Assembly: GCA_052171275.1 (NCBI GenBank) | Contig: CM125795.1 | Coordinates: 744,001 to 808,000, forward strand | Origin: Arsenophonus sp052171275 | GTDB lineage: Bacteria > Pseudomonadota > Gammaproteobacteria > Enterobacterales > Enterobacteriaceae | Reading direction: 5' to 3' | DNA length: 64,000 nucleotides | Shown: positions 45,079 to 56,126 of the stretch, one piece after another | Layout of the letters: every line of letters begins with the position of its first letter | How positions within the stretch are numbered: position 1 is the stretch's first letter | The notes under the pieces: generated by a model | Told to the model about the DNA's origin: nothing | The model's database searches: none | The model's input: the letters and a program-made list of their open reading frames with translations, nothing else | Program-made: the position numbers and the translations under genes

Positions 45079-46545
45079 ATGAAATACCGTAATCTTAGAG
45101 ATTTTATATTGTTTTTAGAACAGAAAAAAAAATTGAAACGAATCATTTATGAAGTTGATCCTTGTTTAGAGATGACAGAAATAGCATATAGGACATTAAA
45201 AATGCAAGGCCCTGCACTTTTATTTGAAAATCCTAAAGGTTTTGGTATGCCAGTTTTGTGTAATTTATTTGGAACTATTGAACGCATTGCAATGGGAATA
45301 GGTCAAGAAAATATCAACGAATTACATGAAGTTGGAAAATTTTTATCTTTTATGAAGGAACCTACCCCACCTAAAGGATTTTTTGATTTAATTAACAAAT
45401 TGCCAAAATTTAAACAAGTTCTAAACATGCCTATAAAAAGACTAACGTCATCACCTTGTCAAGAACAAATTTGGAAAGGTGATGACGTTGATTTATTTCG
45501 TTTTCCTATAATGAAGTGCTGGCCAGAAGATGTGGCTCCATTAATAACATGGGGATTAACAGTTACTCAAGGACCTAATAAATCATTTAAAAATTTAGGA
45601 ATTTATCGACAACAATTATTAAATAAAAATAAATTAATAATGCGTTGGTTACCTCATCGTGGTGGGGCATTAGATTTTAAAAAATGGTGTGATGAATATC
45701 CAAATGAACCTTTTCCTCTTGCAGTTGCTTTAGGAGCTGATCCAGCTACAATTTTAGCTTCAGTGACTCCTATTCCAGATACACTTTCAGAATATGCATT
45801 TGCTGGATTATTGCGTGGATATCGTTCAGAAGTTGTAAAATGCATTTCTAATGAACTTGAAGTACCAGCTAATGCAGAAATTATTTTAGAAGGTTATATT
45901 AATCCTGGAGAATTTGCAATAGAAGGACCTTATGGAGATCATACTGGATATTATAATGAAGTTGATAAATTTCCAGTATTTACAATCACACATATTACTC
46001 AGCGTACTGATGCTATTTATCATTCAACATATACTTGTCGTCCTCCTGATGAACCTAGTATTTTATGTGTTGCATTGAATGAAATTTTAATCCCTATTTT
46101 ACAAAAACAATTTCCAGAAATTGTTGATTTTTACTTACCACCTGAGGGATGTTCTTATAGATTAGCTATAGTGACGATAAAAAAACAATATGTTGGACAT
46201 GCTAAGCATATTATGTTTGGAGTTTGGTCTTATTTACGGCAATTTATGTATATAAAATTTATTATTATATGTGATGAAGATATTAATGCTCGTAACTGGA
46301 ATGATGTTATTTGGGCAATAACAACTAGAATTGATCCTGCACGAGATACTGTAATAATAGAAAATACTCCTATAGATTATCTTGATTTTGCATCGCCAGT
46401 TTCAGGTTTAGGATCAAAAATAGGGTTTGATGCAACTAATAAATGGAATGGTGAAACAGAAAGAAGATGGGGTCGTCCAATAATTATGACAAAAAAAGTG
46501 AAAAAAAGAATAGATGAAATTTGGCATGAATTAGATATTTTTTAA
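45079..46545 (+). CDS. ubiD: 3-octaprenyl-4-hydroxybenzoate decarboxylase UbiD
   Basis: UbiD removes the carboxyl group of 3-octaprenyl-4-hydroxybenzoate in ubiquinone synthesis, using prenylated FMN made by UbiX (not in this window). The 488-residue protein (E. coli 497) has the family segments KYRNLRDFILFLEQ, NLGIYRQQL with the cofactor-contacting Arg177, MRWLPHRGGA, VALGADPATILAS, the acidic active-site stretch ILEGYINPGEFAIEGPYGDH (269-288), and HSTYTCRPPDEPSI. All regions align without gaps of note, and only a few C-terminal residues are missing. It is followed 18 nt later by fre, the E. coli order. No strong Shine-Dalgarno precedes the ATG. Confidence 0.97.
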   Translation: MKYRNLRDFILFLEQKKKLKRIIYEVDPCLEMTEIAYRTLKMQGPALLFENPKGFGMPVLCNLFGTIERIAMGIGQENINELHEVGKFLSFMKEPTPPKGFFDLINKLPKFKQVLNMPIKRLTSSPCQEQIWKGDDVDLFRFPIMKCWPEDVAPLITWGLTVTQGPNKSFKNLGIYRQQLLNKNKLIMRWLPHRGGALDFKKWCDEYPNEPFPLAVALGADPATILASVTPIPDTLSEYAFAGLLRGYRSEVVKCISNELEVPANAEIILEGYINPGEFAIEGPYGDHTGYYNEVDKFPVFTITHITQRTDAIYHSTYTCRPPDEPSILCVALNEILIPILQKQFPEIVDFYLPPEGCSYRLAIVTIKKQYVGHAKHIMFGVWSYLRQFMYIKFIIICDEDINARNWNDVIWAITTRIDPARDTVIIENTPIDYLDFASPVSGLGSKIGFDATNKWNGETERRWGRPIIMTKKVKKRIDEIWHELDIF

Positions 46546-46563
46546 AATTAAATGAGTGTATGA

Positions 46564-47265
46564 ATGACGAGATTAAGCTGTAAGGTAGTTTCTATTGAAA
46601 ATATTACTGATAATGTTTATCGTGTTCGATTATTACCTGATGGTCAATTTTCATTTCGTGCCGGTCAATATTTAATTATTATTATAGATGAATATAATAA
46701 GTATCCATTTTCTTTAGCTTCAATTCCTTCGGAAAAAAAAATAATTGAACTTCATATTGGTGGATCAGATTTTAATTTCTACACTATGGCAGTAATGAAA
46801 TATATTTTTAAACATAAAAACATTAATATCGATATTCCATATGGAAAAGCTTGGTTTCGTGAAGGAAGTAAAAAAACAATAATTCTTATTGCAGGAGGTA
46901 CAGGGTTTTCTTATACTCGTTCTATCTTATATGCTGCATTAACAGAAAATTCTAACAGAGATATTTTCTTTTATTGGGGAGGTAAAAGATTAGAAAATTT
47001 ATATAATTTAGATGAATTAAACTATCTTTCAGAACAATATTATAATATAAGAATAATTCCTGTTGTCGAACAACCTAGATCTAATTGGCAAGGGCGTATA
47101 GGTACAGTTTTAAGTGCTGTACTAGATGATTTCACTTCTCTTATAAAGTATGAAGTTTACATTGCTGGACCTTTTGAAATGGTTAGAATAGCTAGAGAGC
47201 GATTTTGTAATGAAAAAGATATTAATCCTAGATATTTTTATGGTGATGCATTTGAATTTATCTGA
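46564..47265 (+). CDS. fre: NAD(P)H-flavin reductase Fre, with altered flavin motif
   Basis: Fre reduces free riboflavin, FMN or FAD with NAD(P)H. In E. coli it supports ferric reduction and ribonucleotide reductase activation, and it may supply reduced flavin for the UbiX/UbiD step. The length is 233 residues, as in E. coli. The ferredoxin-reductase-like barrel (FRAGQYL), the nucleotide-binding IAGGTGFSYTRSI, YWGGKR and the C-terminal FYGDAFEFI are present. One change is notable: the flavin-binding motif RPFS of E. coli reads YPFS (residues 47-50), so the arginine is replaced by tyrosine while the essential serine is kept. It is probably co-transcribed with ubiD (18-nt gap). In E. coli fadAB follow; here there is a 6.5 kb desert. 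Confidence 0.95.
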   Translation: MTRLSCKVVSIENITDNVYRVRLLPDGQFSFRAGQYLIIIIDEYNKYPFSLASIPSEKKIIELHIGGSDFNFYTMAVMKYIFKHKNINIDIPYGKAWFREGSKKTIILIAGGTGFSYTRSILYAALTENSNRDIFFYWGGKRLENLYNLDELNYLSEQYYNIRIIPVVEQPRSNWQGRIGTVLSAVLDDFTSLIKYEVYIAGPFEMVRIARERFCNEKDINPRYFYGDAFEFI

Positions 47266-47831
47266 TTTTTCAAAATTAACATTAAAAATAATATTAACAT
47301 AATATTTTATTAACTATTTTAATAGTTTCATTGATTTGATAAACAGTATATTTTTTTAAAAGATTTTTTGCAGTCATAAAAATTTCATAAAAAAGTTTAT
47401 TAGTTTTTATTTTTTCATAATTCTTTAATTAATTTTATAAATTAAACTGAACTAACATATAAAATATTAAACATTCGATATTACAATTGATTTAATAGAA
47501 TATTTGTTTATTCTTAAAATTAAGATTTGATATATATATCTTATATTTTCATTATTTTAAATATAATATTTCTTTTAATAAATAAAAATAATTTATTATA
47601 CTTTATTTATTTCTAACATCATTCAGCTATAATTATTTATTCTAAAAATATAATTTCATTATATTACTGATTTTTAATATACTATTAATTAAATAATAAT
47701 GGTTTACTATATATTATATAATATATTTATTTTTATATTCATTATTAAAATATTTAAATATCAATAAAAAAATAAGATATATTCATAATTTTACTAATTG
47801 AAATATTAATTTTTACTCTTAAAATTAATAA

Positions 47832-47857
47832 AATATTTATTCCATGGAATAAATATT
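47832..47857. repeat. 26-bp perfect palindrome centred on CCATGG
   Basis: Positions 47832-47857 are a perfect palindrome with the centre TTCCATGGAA. Four consecutive G/C pairs in the centre are striking in DNA with so few G/C. There is no loop, so a DNA-binding site is as plausible as an RNA hairpin. Confidence 0.6.
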
Positions 47858-49931
47858 ATGCTATATCGATTATAGAATTTTTGGATACTTAACTCGAATA
47901 TTTAATATTATAAATAAGTCGACAATGAATAAAAATATTATTGATGTGAACTTAATTTTTACATATAAATGATTTATTTATTTTTATAATTAAATATATA
48001 TGAATTTTTTTTCAAAACTAATATTTTATATATATCTAATATTATCAATTAATTATTAATATGTTTATTTTAAATTATTTAATTTCTTTTATATAGTAAA
48101 ATCATAAATGTTATTATTAGTATTAGATTTGAAAAATTAAGATAATCTTAATTTTTTGTACATGTTATAAATTAATTAATAAAGCATTTCATGATTTATC
48201 ACTTATCTTTATCTAATAATTTTTAGAGATTATTTTATCTATATTAATAATAAAATTAATCTGTATATTATTAAAATAATTAAAACATAAATATTGTTGT
48301 TTTTTTTCATTATTTATTTTTATAAAACTTTTTTTATGATTAAATTTTATTTTTTAAAATAAATTTTATAAAAAATAAAAGAGTTGTTCTATTCTAAAGT
48401 TCATTTTAAATATCTACCATATCTTTAATATTATCAGTTAATTAAAATCAGCTTATTAAAGTTATATTTTTATATAAACTAAAATAATTAATTTTATATT
48501 TAGATATTCTACCTATTTAGTATTAAAAAAATTTTTGTACTAAAATAATCTAATTAACTTAGAAAGAAATATATAGAGAGTTTAATGAATAGAATATTAG
48601 AATAGCAATATAAAATTAATATAATAATTTTTATTATTAAAATTAATTAACTTACCGTCAATTTTATTTTATTGATACAAAGTGAAAATCTTTTAAAAAA
48701 TATATCTCAATGTTACTTTTATATAGTAAGGTTTTATTAATTTTAGAAATTTTTATCAAAGAATTTAAGTTTAATATGTTTTACTAGTATTAAAATTGTA
48801 TTTATAAACTTAGACATATTAGGATAATTATAAAATAAGTAATTATAAATATAAAAAATATTTTTTATTTTTTAATAGCGAATATGTATTCGGATAATAA
48901 TAAGTATCTATGATAAACTATCTGATAATCAGAATAATATTCTGCTCTATTATTGAACTATATATAATTAGAAAGTAGATATAAATATTTATTCTTTTTA
49001 TCTTAATTTATATTAAATTTATTTTTTTAACATTGATTTATGATAATATGATTAAGATTAATATCATGACTAAATAAATATTATTAATAATTTTTATTAT
49101 TAAAATATACCTTTACTTTATTCAGTTAAGTTACTTCTTAAACTTAAATAAATTATAAAGTGAATTTATCTAAAATAAAGTGATTTATTTGATACTGTAC
49201 TAATAAAATATTAAAATTATTAATTTTATTTAAATTGTATATGGTAAGATATAAAAACAATAATTTAAAGATTAATATTAATATTTTATTCTACAAATAT
49301 GGTAAAATATATAAAGATATTTATTGTAAATTTTCTTACATACATAATTAGATGAATATTGTTGTTAATATAATTTTTACTGTTATTTCTATTAAAATTT
49401 AATATTAGTAATTATAAGATTAAATTAGTAGTATAATGATGTTATCTAGTTGGATATGATTAAAATACTGCTATCAATAGATATTATTATCATGAATATA
49501 TTATTATATAATTAATATATTTCTTATTATAACAATAATAAATTTATTGATTTACATTAATTCTATTTTTTATAGAATAATAATTAGTTTTATTATTAAA
49601 GATTATTATTAACTCCATTATTTCTTAATAGGCATTTTCTAAATCAGTTCGATATAATTTAGATACAAAGATTGTAAATAAAGTAATTTGCTTATAAATT
49701 AAAAAACATAAGTTATATAAACATTATATATTAGATTTAGATGAACTAATATAATAATATTATTCTTAAATAAAGAAGTATTTAATTAATTTTTAGTATT
49801 ATTCATATGTATAATAATTACCTGTTAAAATAACTATTTTCCATATAAATAAATTCTTCATAATTTAATATTAATTTATTAATAATAATCCATTTATATT
49901 TTTAATAAAATAAAATATCTATAATAATTAA

Positions 49932-49973
49932 TATTATTTTTGATAATGATATTGATCATTATCAAAAATAATA
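49932..49973. repeat. 19-bp perfect hairpin with Fur-like half sites
   Basis: Arms at 49932-49950 and 49955-49973 match perfectly around ATTG. The inner arm GATAATGAT and its complement ATCATTATC equal the half sites of the E. coli Fur box, but the spacing is 4 nt instead of 1, and no gene is near. The hairpin itself is certain; Fur binding is unlikely. Confidence 0.55.
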
Positions 49974-52255
49974 GTATCTTGATTATTTTTTTTCTCGAAT
50001 ATATATTAAAGATAATAATAATAACTTATTGAATATATTTAAAATTATTAGTAGTAATAACAATTATTAAATAAATAAACTCTTTAAACTTACTTAATTT
50101 TTTTATAATTATATTTTTATATTAAAATTAATTACAACTTCTTTAATGATAAAGTAAATAAAAAAAAGAGATATTAAAAAATTAAAAAATTTAGAAAATA
50201 CTGTTAACAAAAATAACAATTATACTTATATATATTATATAAAACAATTGTAACAATATTTTTATTTAATAATTTTCTATTTTGATTAATTATTACTGTT
50301 CTAATTTAACTTATAATAACTATATTTGTTTCGAAAAATAATTTTATTATTTAGAATATTATTACATAATAATCTTATAAATATAAGATAAATCTGGAAA
50401 TAAGCATTTAGTTATTTTAAATGTTATAATATTTATTTATATCTAAATAATTTATTTAGTAATTTAATTATTTTAATTATAGCTAATTAAATGATAGTAA
50501 AAATATCTTACCAACATATTTAATTATAAAATCATTTATCTATTTTATACATTGATTGATAATTTATTTTTTAACAAAAAGTATTATATATAATTTTAAA
50601 TTAATTTGATTTTTTTATTTTTAGTTAAATTTTTAAATATTAAATCCACTTACAAAAAATTTAATTATAATTTATGAGATATTATATTTATAGTTTATAT
50701 TGATAAAATCAAATTTCAATATCAAATAATATACTTTCTTTAATATAATCCATAATTAATTGTTTTTATTAATATATTTAAATTTTATTGATACATATAA
50801 TCATATTAATATTATTTATTTCATAATTATTTTTTTACTACATAAAATTCATTATTTATTTTATTTAGTTTAGCAGTTTATTTTTATAAATTGATGATTT
50901 ATTTATTAGAATATAGTTTATTTTAATATTATTTATCAATAATCTATGATTAAACAACTGTTATTTTAAAACAATTATTTTATTAATTAAATAACATTTA
51001 AAATAATTTTAATATCAATATCTTTTTTAATTATTTACATAGTATTATTTAATTAAATTGAATTTAATATATATATTTGAACTATTAAAATTTTAACACT
51101 ATATTTACTTAAATTAACAAACTGATCTCTATGTTAAATTAATTATAATATATTAAATTATGGTATATTAATTTAATATTAATAAGTCATTATACTATTT
51201 CATAAAGATATACTATTAATATAGGTTATAATTTAAAATTAATATATTTTTGTTTGGATATAATAACTTTATTAATAAGATTAAATTTTTATTTAAATTG
51301 TAATTTTCGTATATTAAAGAATAATAAAATTATTTTATATTTTATCAATAATAAAAGTAGTTTTTTATAAAATATAAAAATAACCAAATTTTAATTTTAT
51401 TTAAAATCTTTTTTCTTTAAAAATAAATTATTAATTTTAGTTTAATTATTTAATTATTTATATAATAAATTTATTAATTATATTTTATGAGTAAATATCA
51501 TTTTTTAAATATTAATTCTTAACTAATTAATATAAAAATATTTTTATAAAAATAATGTTATTTTAATTAATTTTTAATTTGATGTATTGTAAATAAATGA
51601 TATAATTTCGTTAAAAATAAGTATTAAAAATATTAATCTGACTATAACATAAACTATTTTTTTATTTAAACAAAGTAATATTTATTGATTTTTTTATAAA
51701 ATTGTAAATTTTAATTAATAGAAATATTTATTAAGTTTAATATTAATGATTAAAGTCCTATTTTAAATATATTAGAGATGAAAATTAAAGAAAAATAAAA
51801 ATTGAAAATTTAATTAAATTAATATTAAAAAGATGTTATAATATTATGATAAATATAAATAGAATAATTTATTAAAAAAAAATTGAATATTTTATTCATA
51901 TTTTTTTAAAAAGTTTTGCTCTTTATTTTTTTTAAAGACTATAATTATTCATTTAAAATTAATTTATTTTCAATATATTTAGTTAATCTATTTTTCTTAA
52001 ATTAATATCATTAATTATTAATTGATATATTTTAGTAAAAAGATGAGTAAATGTTTTATATTAAGATTAATTTTAGTTTAATATTAAAATTTTAATAAGT
52101 GTCTTTTATTATACAAAAGTTTTGTATTAATTTTAATTAAAAAATATTGATAATATTAAAATAGATTATAATAATTAAATAAAATATATATATGTTATAT
52201 TAGAATTCTAAATTTACAAACTATTATAAAAATAATTATTTCAGAAAAGAATATT

Positions 52256-52288
52256 AATTTATAATTATCTAATAGATAATTATAAATT
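52256..52288. repeat. 33-bp odd palindrome
   Basis: Arms of 16 bp (52256-52271, core TATAATTATCTA, and 52273-52288) pair perfectly around one A. The right side continues into TTTATTTTAATT. It is an orphan, 1.5 kb upstream of trkH. Confidence 0.5.
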
Positions 52289-53013
52289 TTATTTTAATTA
52301 AAAATTAAATTTAATGAATTAAGTTATTACATATCAATTTTTAATATATTTAAAAGTATGCAATAATTCTAAACATATGACTTTTCTATAAAAATAGAAA
52401 TAAATTTTGATGATATTAATATTATTTACTTTAAGTAATATATTAGTAATATATGTTAATATTCAATATATAATATATTTGCTATATTCAATAAAAGTTA
52501 TTTAATCTTTTGCATTAAACTAAATTTGAAATACTAGTTATTAAAAAATATTATTTTTAATTAATGTTTACTATGAGTAAACATACTGTTATATAAAAAT
52601 GCATAATAGATATTTATTTAAAGATAATAATGAACTTTTTAATTTAATTAATAATTTAAATAATAAATAATAAGTAATAAATATTAATTAATATAATTTA
52701 ATATTATATTTACTATAATAACTTTATAAGCAAATATATCGATATTATTATATCTCTATTTGTAAATAATATAGTATGTTTAAGAGTACTAATATTATTA
52801 GTAAAAGAATAATAATTTTTTTTAAAGCTTTTTATTTTAAAGTAAATTATTTCATTTTAGAAATATGAACTAATGATATTACTATATTAATTTATGTTAA
52901 ATAAATGATTCCTTATTTTTAAAGGATATATTGCTTTTGATTAAATTTATCAAATTTATAAATTGTATAATATTAACGATTAAATAAGATTATAGATTTC
53001 ATAATATAGTTCG

Positions 53014-53042
53014 CTTTTATCTTTCATAAAAGAGTATTTTTT
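53014..53042 (+). terminator. Weak orphan terminator candidate upstream of trkH
   Basis: A 7-bp stem CTTTTAT/ATAAAAG (53014-53020 with 53026-53032, loop CTTTC) is followed by AGTATTTTTT. It has plausible form, but no gene precedes it for kilobases. Confidence 0.3.
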
Positions 53043-53342
53043 AAGTAACTATTTAAGTAGTATAAGTTATTTCAAACTATTCTATGTATTAATATACATA
53101 TTAAATATAAAATTTTCATATATGAAACAAAGTTAAAAAATATGTAGAATGATTTTAATTTTAAGTAATAAATATTAATTTAGAATATTTATAGAAAATA
53201 TCTATATTCTATATAGATTTAAAAAGTTTTTTGCTTAATTTATAATTTATATTAATAAAGTTATTTAAGAAAAATAAATAACTATAAAATAATATATATA
53301 ATAATTTTAAATATTATTATTTAGATTAATATTTTCGATAGG

Positions 53343-53415
53343 CTTAATTATTATAAAAAAACTAGATTTTTAATTATTAAGAATAACAAAAAATCTTATA
53401 TAGTTAATAATTAAG
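53343..53415. repeat. Nested inverted repeats upstream of trkH
   Basis: An outer 11-bp stem (CTTAATTATTA at 53343-53353 with its complement at 53405-53415) encloses an 8-bp stem (AGATTTTT at 53364-53371 with AAAAATCT at 53389-53396); ACT/AGT at 53361-53363 and 53402-53404 can add pairs. This gives one elongated, interrupted hairpin of about 73 nt, 400 nt before trkH. Confidence 0.4.
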
Positions 53416-53816
53416 TTAATATAACTTGATTATTAATTAAATCGTATTTAATAAAATTACTATTATCGTAATTTTTTAATTCCTCGTTGTTATTATAATA
53501 ATTATAAATTAGAATTTATATTGAAATTTATCAAATAATATTATTAAGTTTTAAATAGATAATAAAAAATATTATAAATTGTATTTAATATATATAGTGT
53601 AATTTATATACTTATATAAAAAAATAATTAAGTAAATTAATATAATAATTATTTGAATATTTTTTCTAATAAATAGTCAAAATGTAATTTTGAAAATCAT
53701 TATTTTTATTAACATAAAAAAATTTCGTTAATAATTTACTCAAATTAATTAGATATTACATTAAATTTAATCCATTAAATCTTAATATTATAACTAAATT
53801 ATCCAAGGAATTACTA

Positions 53817-55268
53817 ATGCATTTTCGAGCAATAATCAGAATTGTTGGACTACTAGTTATATTATTTTCTTTCAGTATGATTATTCCAATAATAGTTGGA
53901 ATGATTTATCAAGATGGAAACGTAAGTGCTTTTAGTCAGACCTTTTTAGTGGCATTAATTATAGGTTTATTACTTTGGATACTAAATAGAAATAATCAAT
54001 ATGATTTAAAACCTAAAGAAGGTTTTTTGATTGTTTCTCTTTTTTGGACTGTATTAGGTAGCGTTGGAGCATTACCTTTTATTTTTTCTGATCGACCTCA
54101 TCTTTCAGTTACTGATGCTTTTTTTGAATCTTTTTCTGGGTTGACAACAACTGGAGCAACTACTTTAATTGAATTAGATTTTTTACCAAAGGGGATACTT
54201 TTTTATCGACAGATGTTACAGTGGTTAGGTGGAATGGGAATCATTGTTTTAGCTATAGCTATATTGCCATTATTAGGTGTAGGCGGAATGCAACTTTATC
54301 GAGCCGAGATGCCAGGACCACTTAAAGACAATAAAATGTGTCCAAGAATTGCGGAAACAGCAAAAACACTTTGGTTAATTTATGTGTTACTTACAATAGC
54401 ATGTGCCATAGCATTATGGAGTGCTGGTATGAATGTTTTTGATGCTATATCACATAGTTTTTCTACTGTTGCTATTGGTGGATTTTCTACTCATGATCAA
54501 AGTATTGGTTATTTTAATAGTTCTACTATTAATATAATAATTGCTATTTTTTTGTTGATTTCTGGATGTAATTTTTGTCTTCATTTCAGTGTTTTATCTG
54601 GTCGTAGTTTACGGATTTATTGGCGCGATCATGAGTTTAAAGTATTTATTAGTTTCCAACTAATATTAGTAGTTATTTGTACGTTAGTGCTTTTATATCA
54701 TTCAGTTTATGATTCAATATTACAAACGTTTGATCAGGCTTTTTTTCAAGTTATCTCTGTAGCAACAACTGCTGGTTTTAGTACAGATGGATTTGCAAAT
54801 TGGCCACTTTTTTTACCAATATTATTACTTTTTTCTGCTTTTATAGGTGGATGTGCTGGATCGACTGGTGGTGGATTAAAGGTTATTAGAATTTTATTAT
54901 TATTCTTACATGGTTCACGAGAATTAAAACGTTTAGTTCATCCTAATGCTATTTATACAATAAAATTAGGTTCCATGGTATTGCCTGAACGTATTGTTGA
55001 AGCTGTTTGGGGTTTTTTTTCTGCTTATGTATTAGTTTTTATTATAAGTTTATTACTATTAATTGCCACTGGAGTTGATGAGTTATCTGCTTTTACATCA
55101 ATTACAGCAACATTGAATAATTTAGGTCCAGGATTAGGTTCGGTAGCTGAAAATTTTAGCACCATGAATACAATAGGGAAATGGATTCTAATAGTCACTA
55201 TGTTATTTGGTCGATTAGAAGTTTTTACTTTGCTTATTTTATTTACTCCAACATTTTGGCGTGAATAA
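53817..55268 (+). CDS. trkH: Trk potassium uptake channel TrkH
   Basis: TrkH is the membrane pore of the Trk K+ uptake system, gated by the NAD/ATP-binding TrkA (not in this window). The 483-residue protein has exactly the E. coli length. It has four membrane-pore-membrane repeats whose selectivity-filter glycines are all visible: TTTGATT (Gly113), IGGFSTH, TTAGFST and NNLGPGLG. The gating-loop region GGCAGSTGGGLKVIRI and the C-terminal MLFGRLEVFTLLILFTPTFW are conserved. The start at 53817 has AAGGA 7 nt upstream. hemG begins 31 nt after its stop with no terminator between them, so the two form one operon, as in E. coli. Confidence 0.98.
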   Translation: MHFRAIIRIVGLLVILFSFSMIIPIIVGMIYQDGNVSAFSQTFLVALIIGLLLWILNRNNQYDLKPKEGFLIVSLFWTVLGSVGALPFIFSDRPHLSVTDAFFESFSGLTTTGATTLIELDFLPKGILFYRQMLQWLGGMGIIVLAIAILPLLGVGGMQLYRAEMPGPLKDNKMCPRIAETAKTLWLIYVLLTIACAIALWSAGMNVFDAISHSFSTVAIGGFSTHDQSIGYFNSSTINIIIAIFLLISGCNFCLHFSVLSGRSLRIYWRDHEFKVFISFQLILVVICTLVLLYHSVYDSILQTFDQAFFQVISVATTAGFSTDGFANWPLFLPILLLFSAFIGGCAGSTGGGLKVIRILLLFLHGSRELKRLVHPNAIYTIKLGSMVLPERIVEAVWGFFSAYVLVFIISLLLLIATGVDELSAFTSITATLNNLGPGLGSVAENFSTMNTIGKWILIVTMLFGRLEVFTLLILFTPTFWRE

Positions 55269-55299
55269 TTATTTATATAATTTTATAGGTAACTTCTAT

Positions 55300-55827
55300 A
55301 TGTGCTATTTATTGCTTTATTCTAGTAAAAATGGTCAGACTAAGAAAATAATACTTAGGATTACTGAATATTTATCTAAAGAAGGTAAAAAATATGATGT
55401 AAAGGATTTATATATGGAAAAAAATTTAAATTTTTCTATTTACAAAAAAGTTTTAGTTGGAGCTTCAGTATATTATGGTAATTTTAATCCTGTAGTTTTT
55501 AATTTTGTGAAAAAATATACAAAACAACTAAATGCAATACCAAGTGTATTTTTTGGTGTTAATTTAACAGCAAGAAAAAATGGTAAAGATACAATTGAAA
55601 CAAATATTTATGTACGTAAATTTTTACGTAAAACTTCTTGGAGACCAATTATCACAAATGTATTTGCTGGGGCAATATGTTATCAAAATTATAATTGGTT
55701 TGATCGTATCATGATTAAATTTATTATGAAGATATCAAATGAAGAAATAAATATAAATAAAGAAATTGAATATACTGATTGGCAAAAAGTAGAATATTTC
55801 GCGTATCAATTTAATGCGCTTAATTAA
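55300..55827 (+). CDS. hemG: Protoporphyrinogen oxidase HemG (quinone-dependent)
   Basis: HemG is the flavodoxin-like FMN enzyme that oxidises protoporphyrinogen IX to protoporphyrin IX in heme synthesis and passes electrons to the membrane quinones. The frame is open from GTG at 55261, overlapping the end of trkH, but I choose ATG 55300. It gives 175 residues (E. coli 181), places the FMN-phosphate loop YSSKNGQT near the N-terminus as in the family, and has AGGT 9 nt upstream. Further landmarks are VGASVYYGN, the long-chain insertion FFGVNLTARKNGKDT typical of HemG, SWRP, and the C-terminal WFDRIMIKFIMKIS. The product depends on ubiquinone or menaquinone, which links it to the ubi genes upstream. 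A hairpin follows after 65 nt. Confidence 0.95.
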   Translation: MCYLLLYSSKNGQTKKIILRITEYLSKEGKKYDVKDLYMEKNLNFSIYKKVLVGASVYYGNFNPVVFNFVKKYTKQLNAIPSVFFGVNLTARKNGKDTIETNIYVRKFLRKTSWRPIITNVFAGAICYQNYNWFDRIMIKFIMKISNEEININKEIEYTDWQKVEYFAYQFNALN

Positions 55828-55892
55828 AAATTTAATTAAAATTAATTTTTTCTAAAATAATCAAAATTATAACTTATTGTTTTTAAATTTAT

Positions 55893-55930
55893 ATAAAATC
55901 GATTAAAAATCGATTTTATTTATAATTTAA
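55893..55930 (+). terminator. Candidate terminator of the trkH-hemG operon
   Basis: A 12-bp stem (ATAAAATCGATT at 55893-55904 with AATCGATTTTAT at 55908-55919, loop AAA) begins 65 nt after the hemG stop. The 3' arm ends in TTTTATT and the sequence continues T/A-rich. Position and a CGAT core favour a terminator, though the T-tract is interrupted. Confidence 0.5.
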
Positions 55931-56091
55931 TATAAAATTAATAAATTGATTTTTTAAATTATTTATAAAGAAAAAATATAATTGATTATGTTAATTTATT
56001 TTTAGAAATGATGGATAATCATATATTATCTCTTAATTTTAAGTCTTACGATATTTAATAATTAATTAAATGATTTATATAGAAAATCATA

Positions 56092-56126
56092 AAGACTTAA
56101 TCTTCAAAAAATGAAGATTAAGTCTT
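56092..56126. repeat. 15-bp perfect hairpin with A5 loop
   Basis: Arms AAGACTTAATCTTCA (56092-56106) and its complement (56112-56126) pair perfectly around AAAAA, with five G-C pairs. A third related word, AAGTCTTA, lies at 56041. It is 265 nt after hemG, without a T-tract. Confidence 0.6.

Larger units (their letters stand above)
47266..53816. other. 6.5 kb gene desert between fre and trkH
   Basis: In E. coli fadA, fadB, pepQ and yigZ (together more than 5 kb) lie between fre and trkH. None is recognisable here, although the distance is similar, so the block appears eroded in place. Perfect inverted repeats occur at 47832-47857, 48132-48156 (12-bp arms), 49932-49973 and 52256-52288. A 9-bp hairpin is at 52564-52584, a weak terminator at 53014-53042, and a longer nested structure at 53343-53415. 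No gene, tRNA or mobile element was found. Confidence 0.7.

Noticed and set aside
49941..49964. Fur box
   Set aside because: The half sites GATAATGAT and ATCATTATC are present but separated by 4 nt instead of 1, the motif is embedded in a longer 19-bp hairpin, and no gene is near.
55261..55299. Upstream GTG start for hemG overlapping trkH
   Set aside because: It would add 13 residues absent from the family and lacks a ribosome site, while ATG 55300 has AGGT upstream and the family N-terminus.
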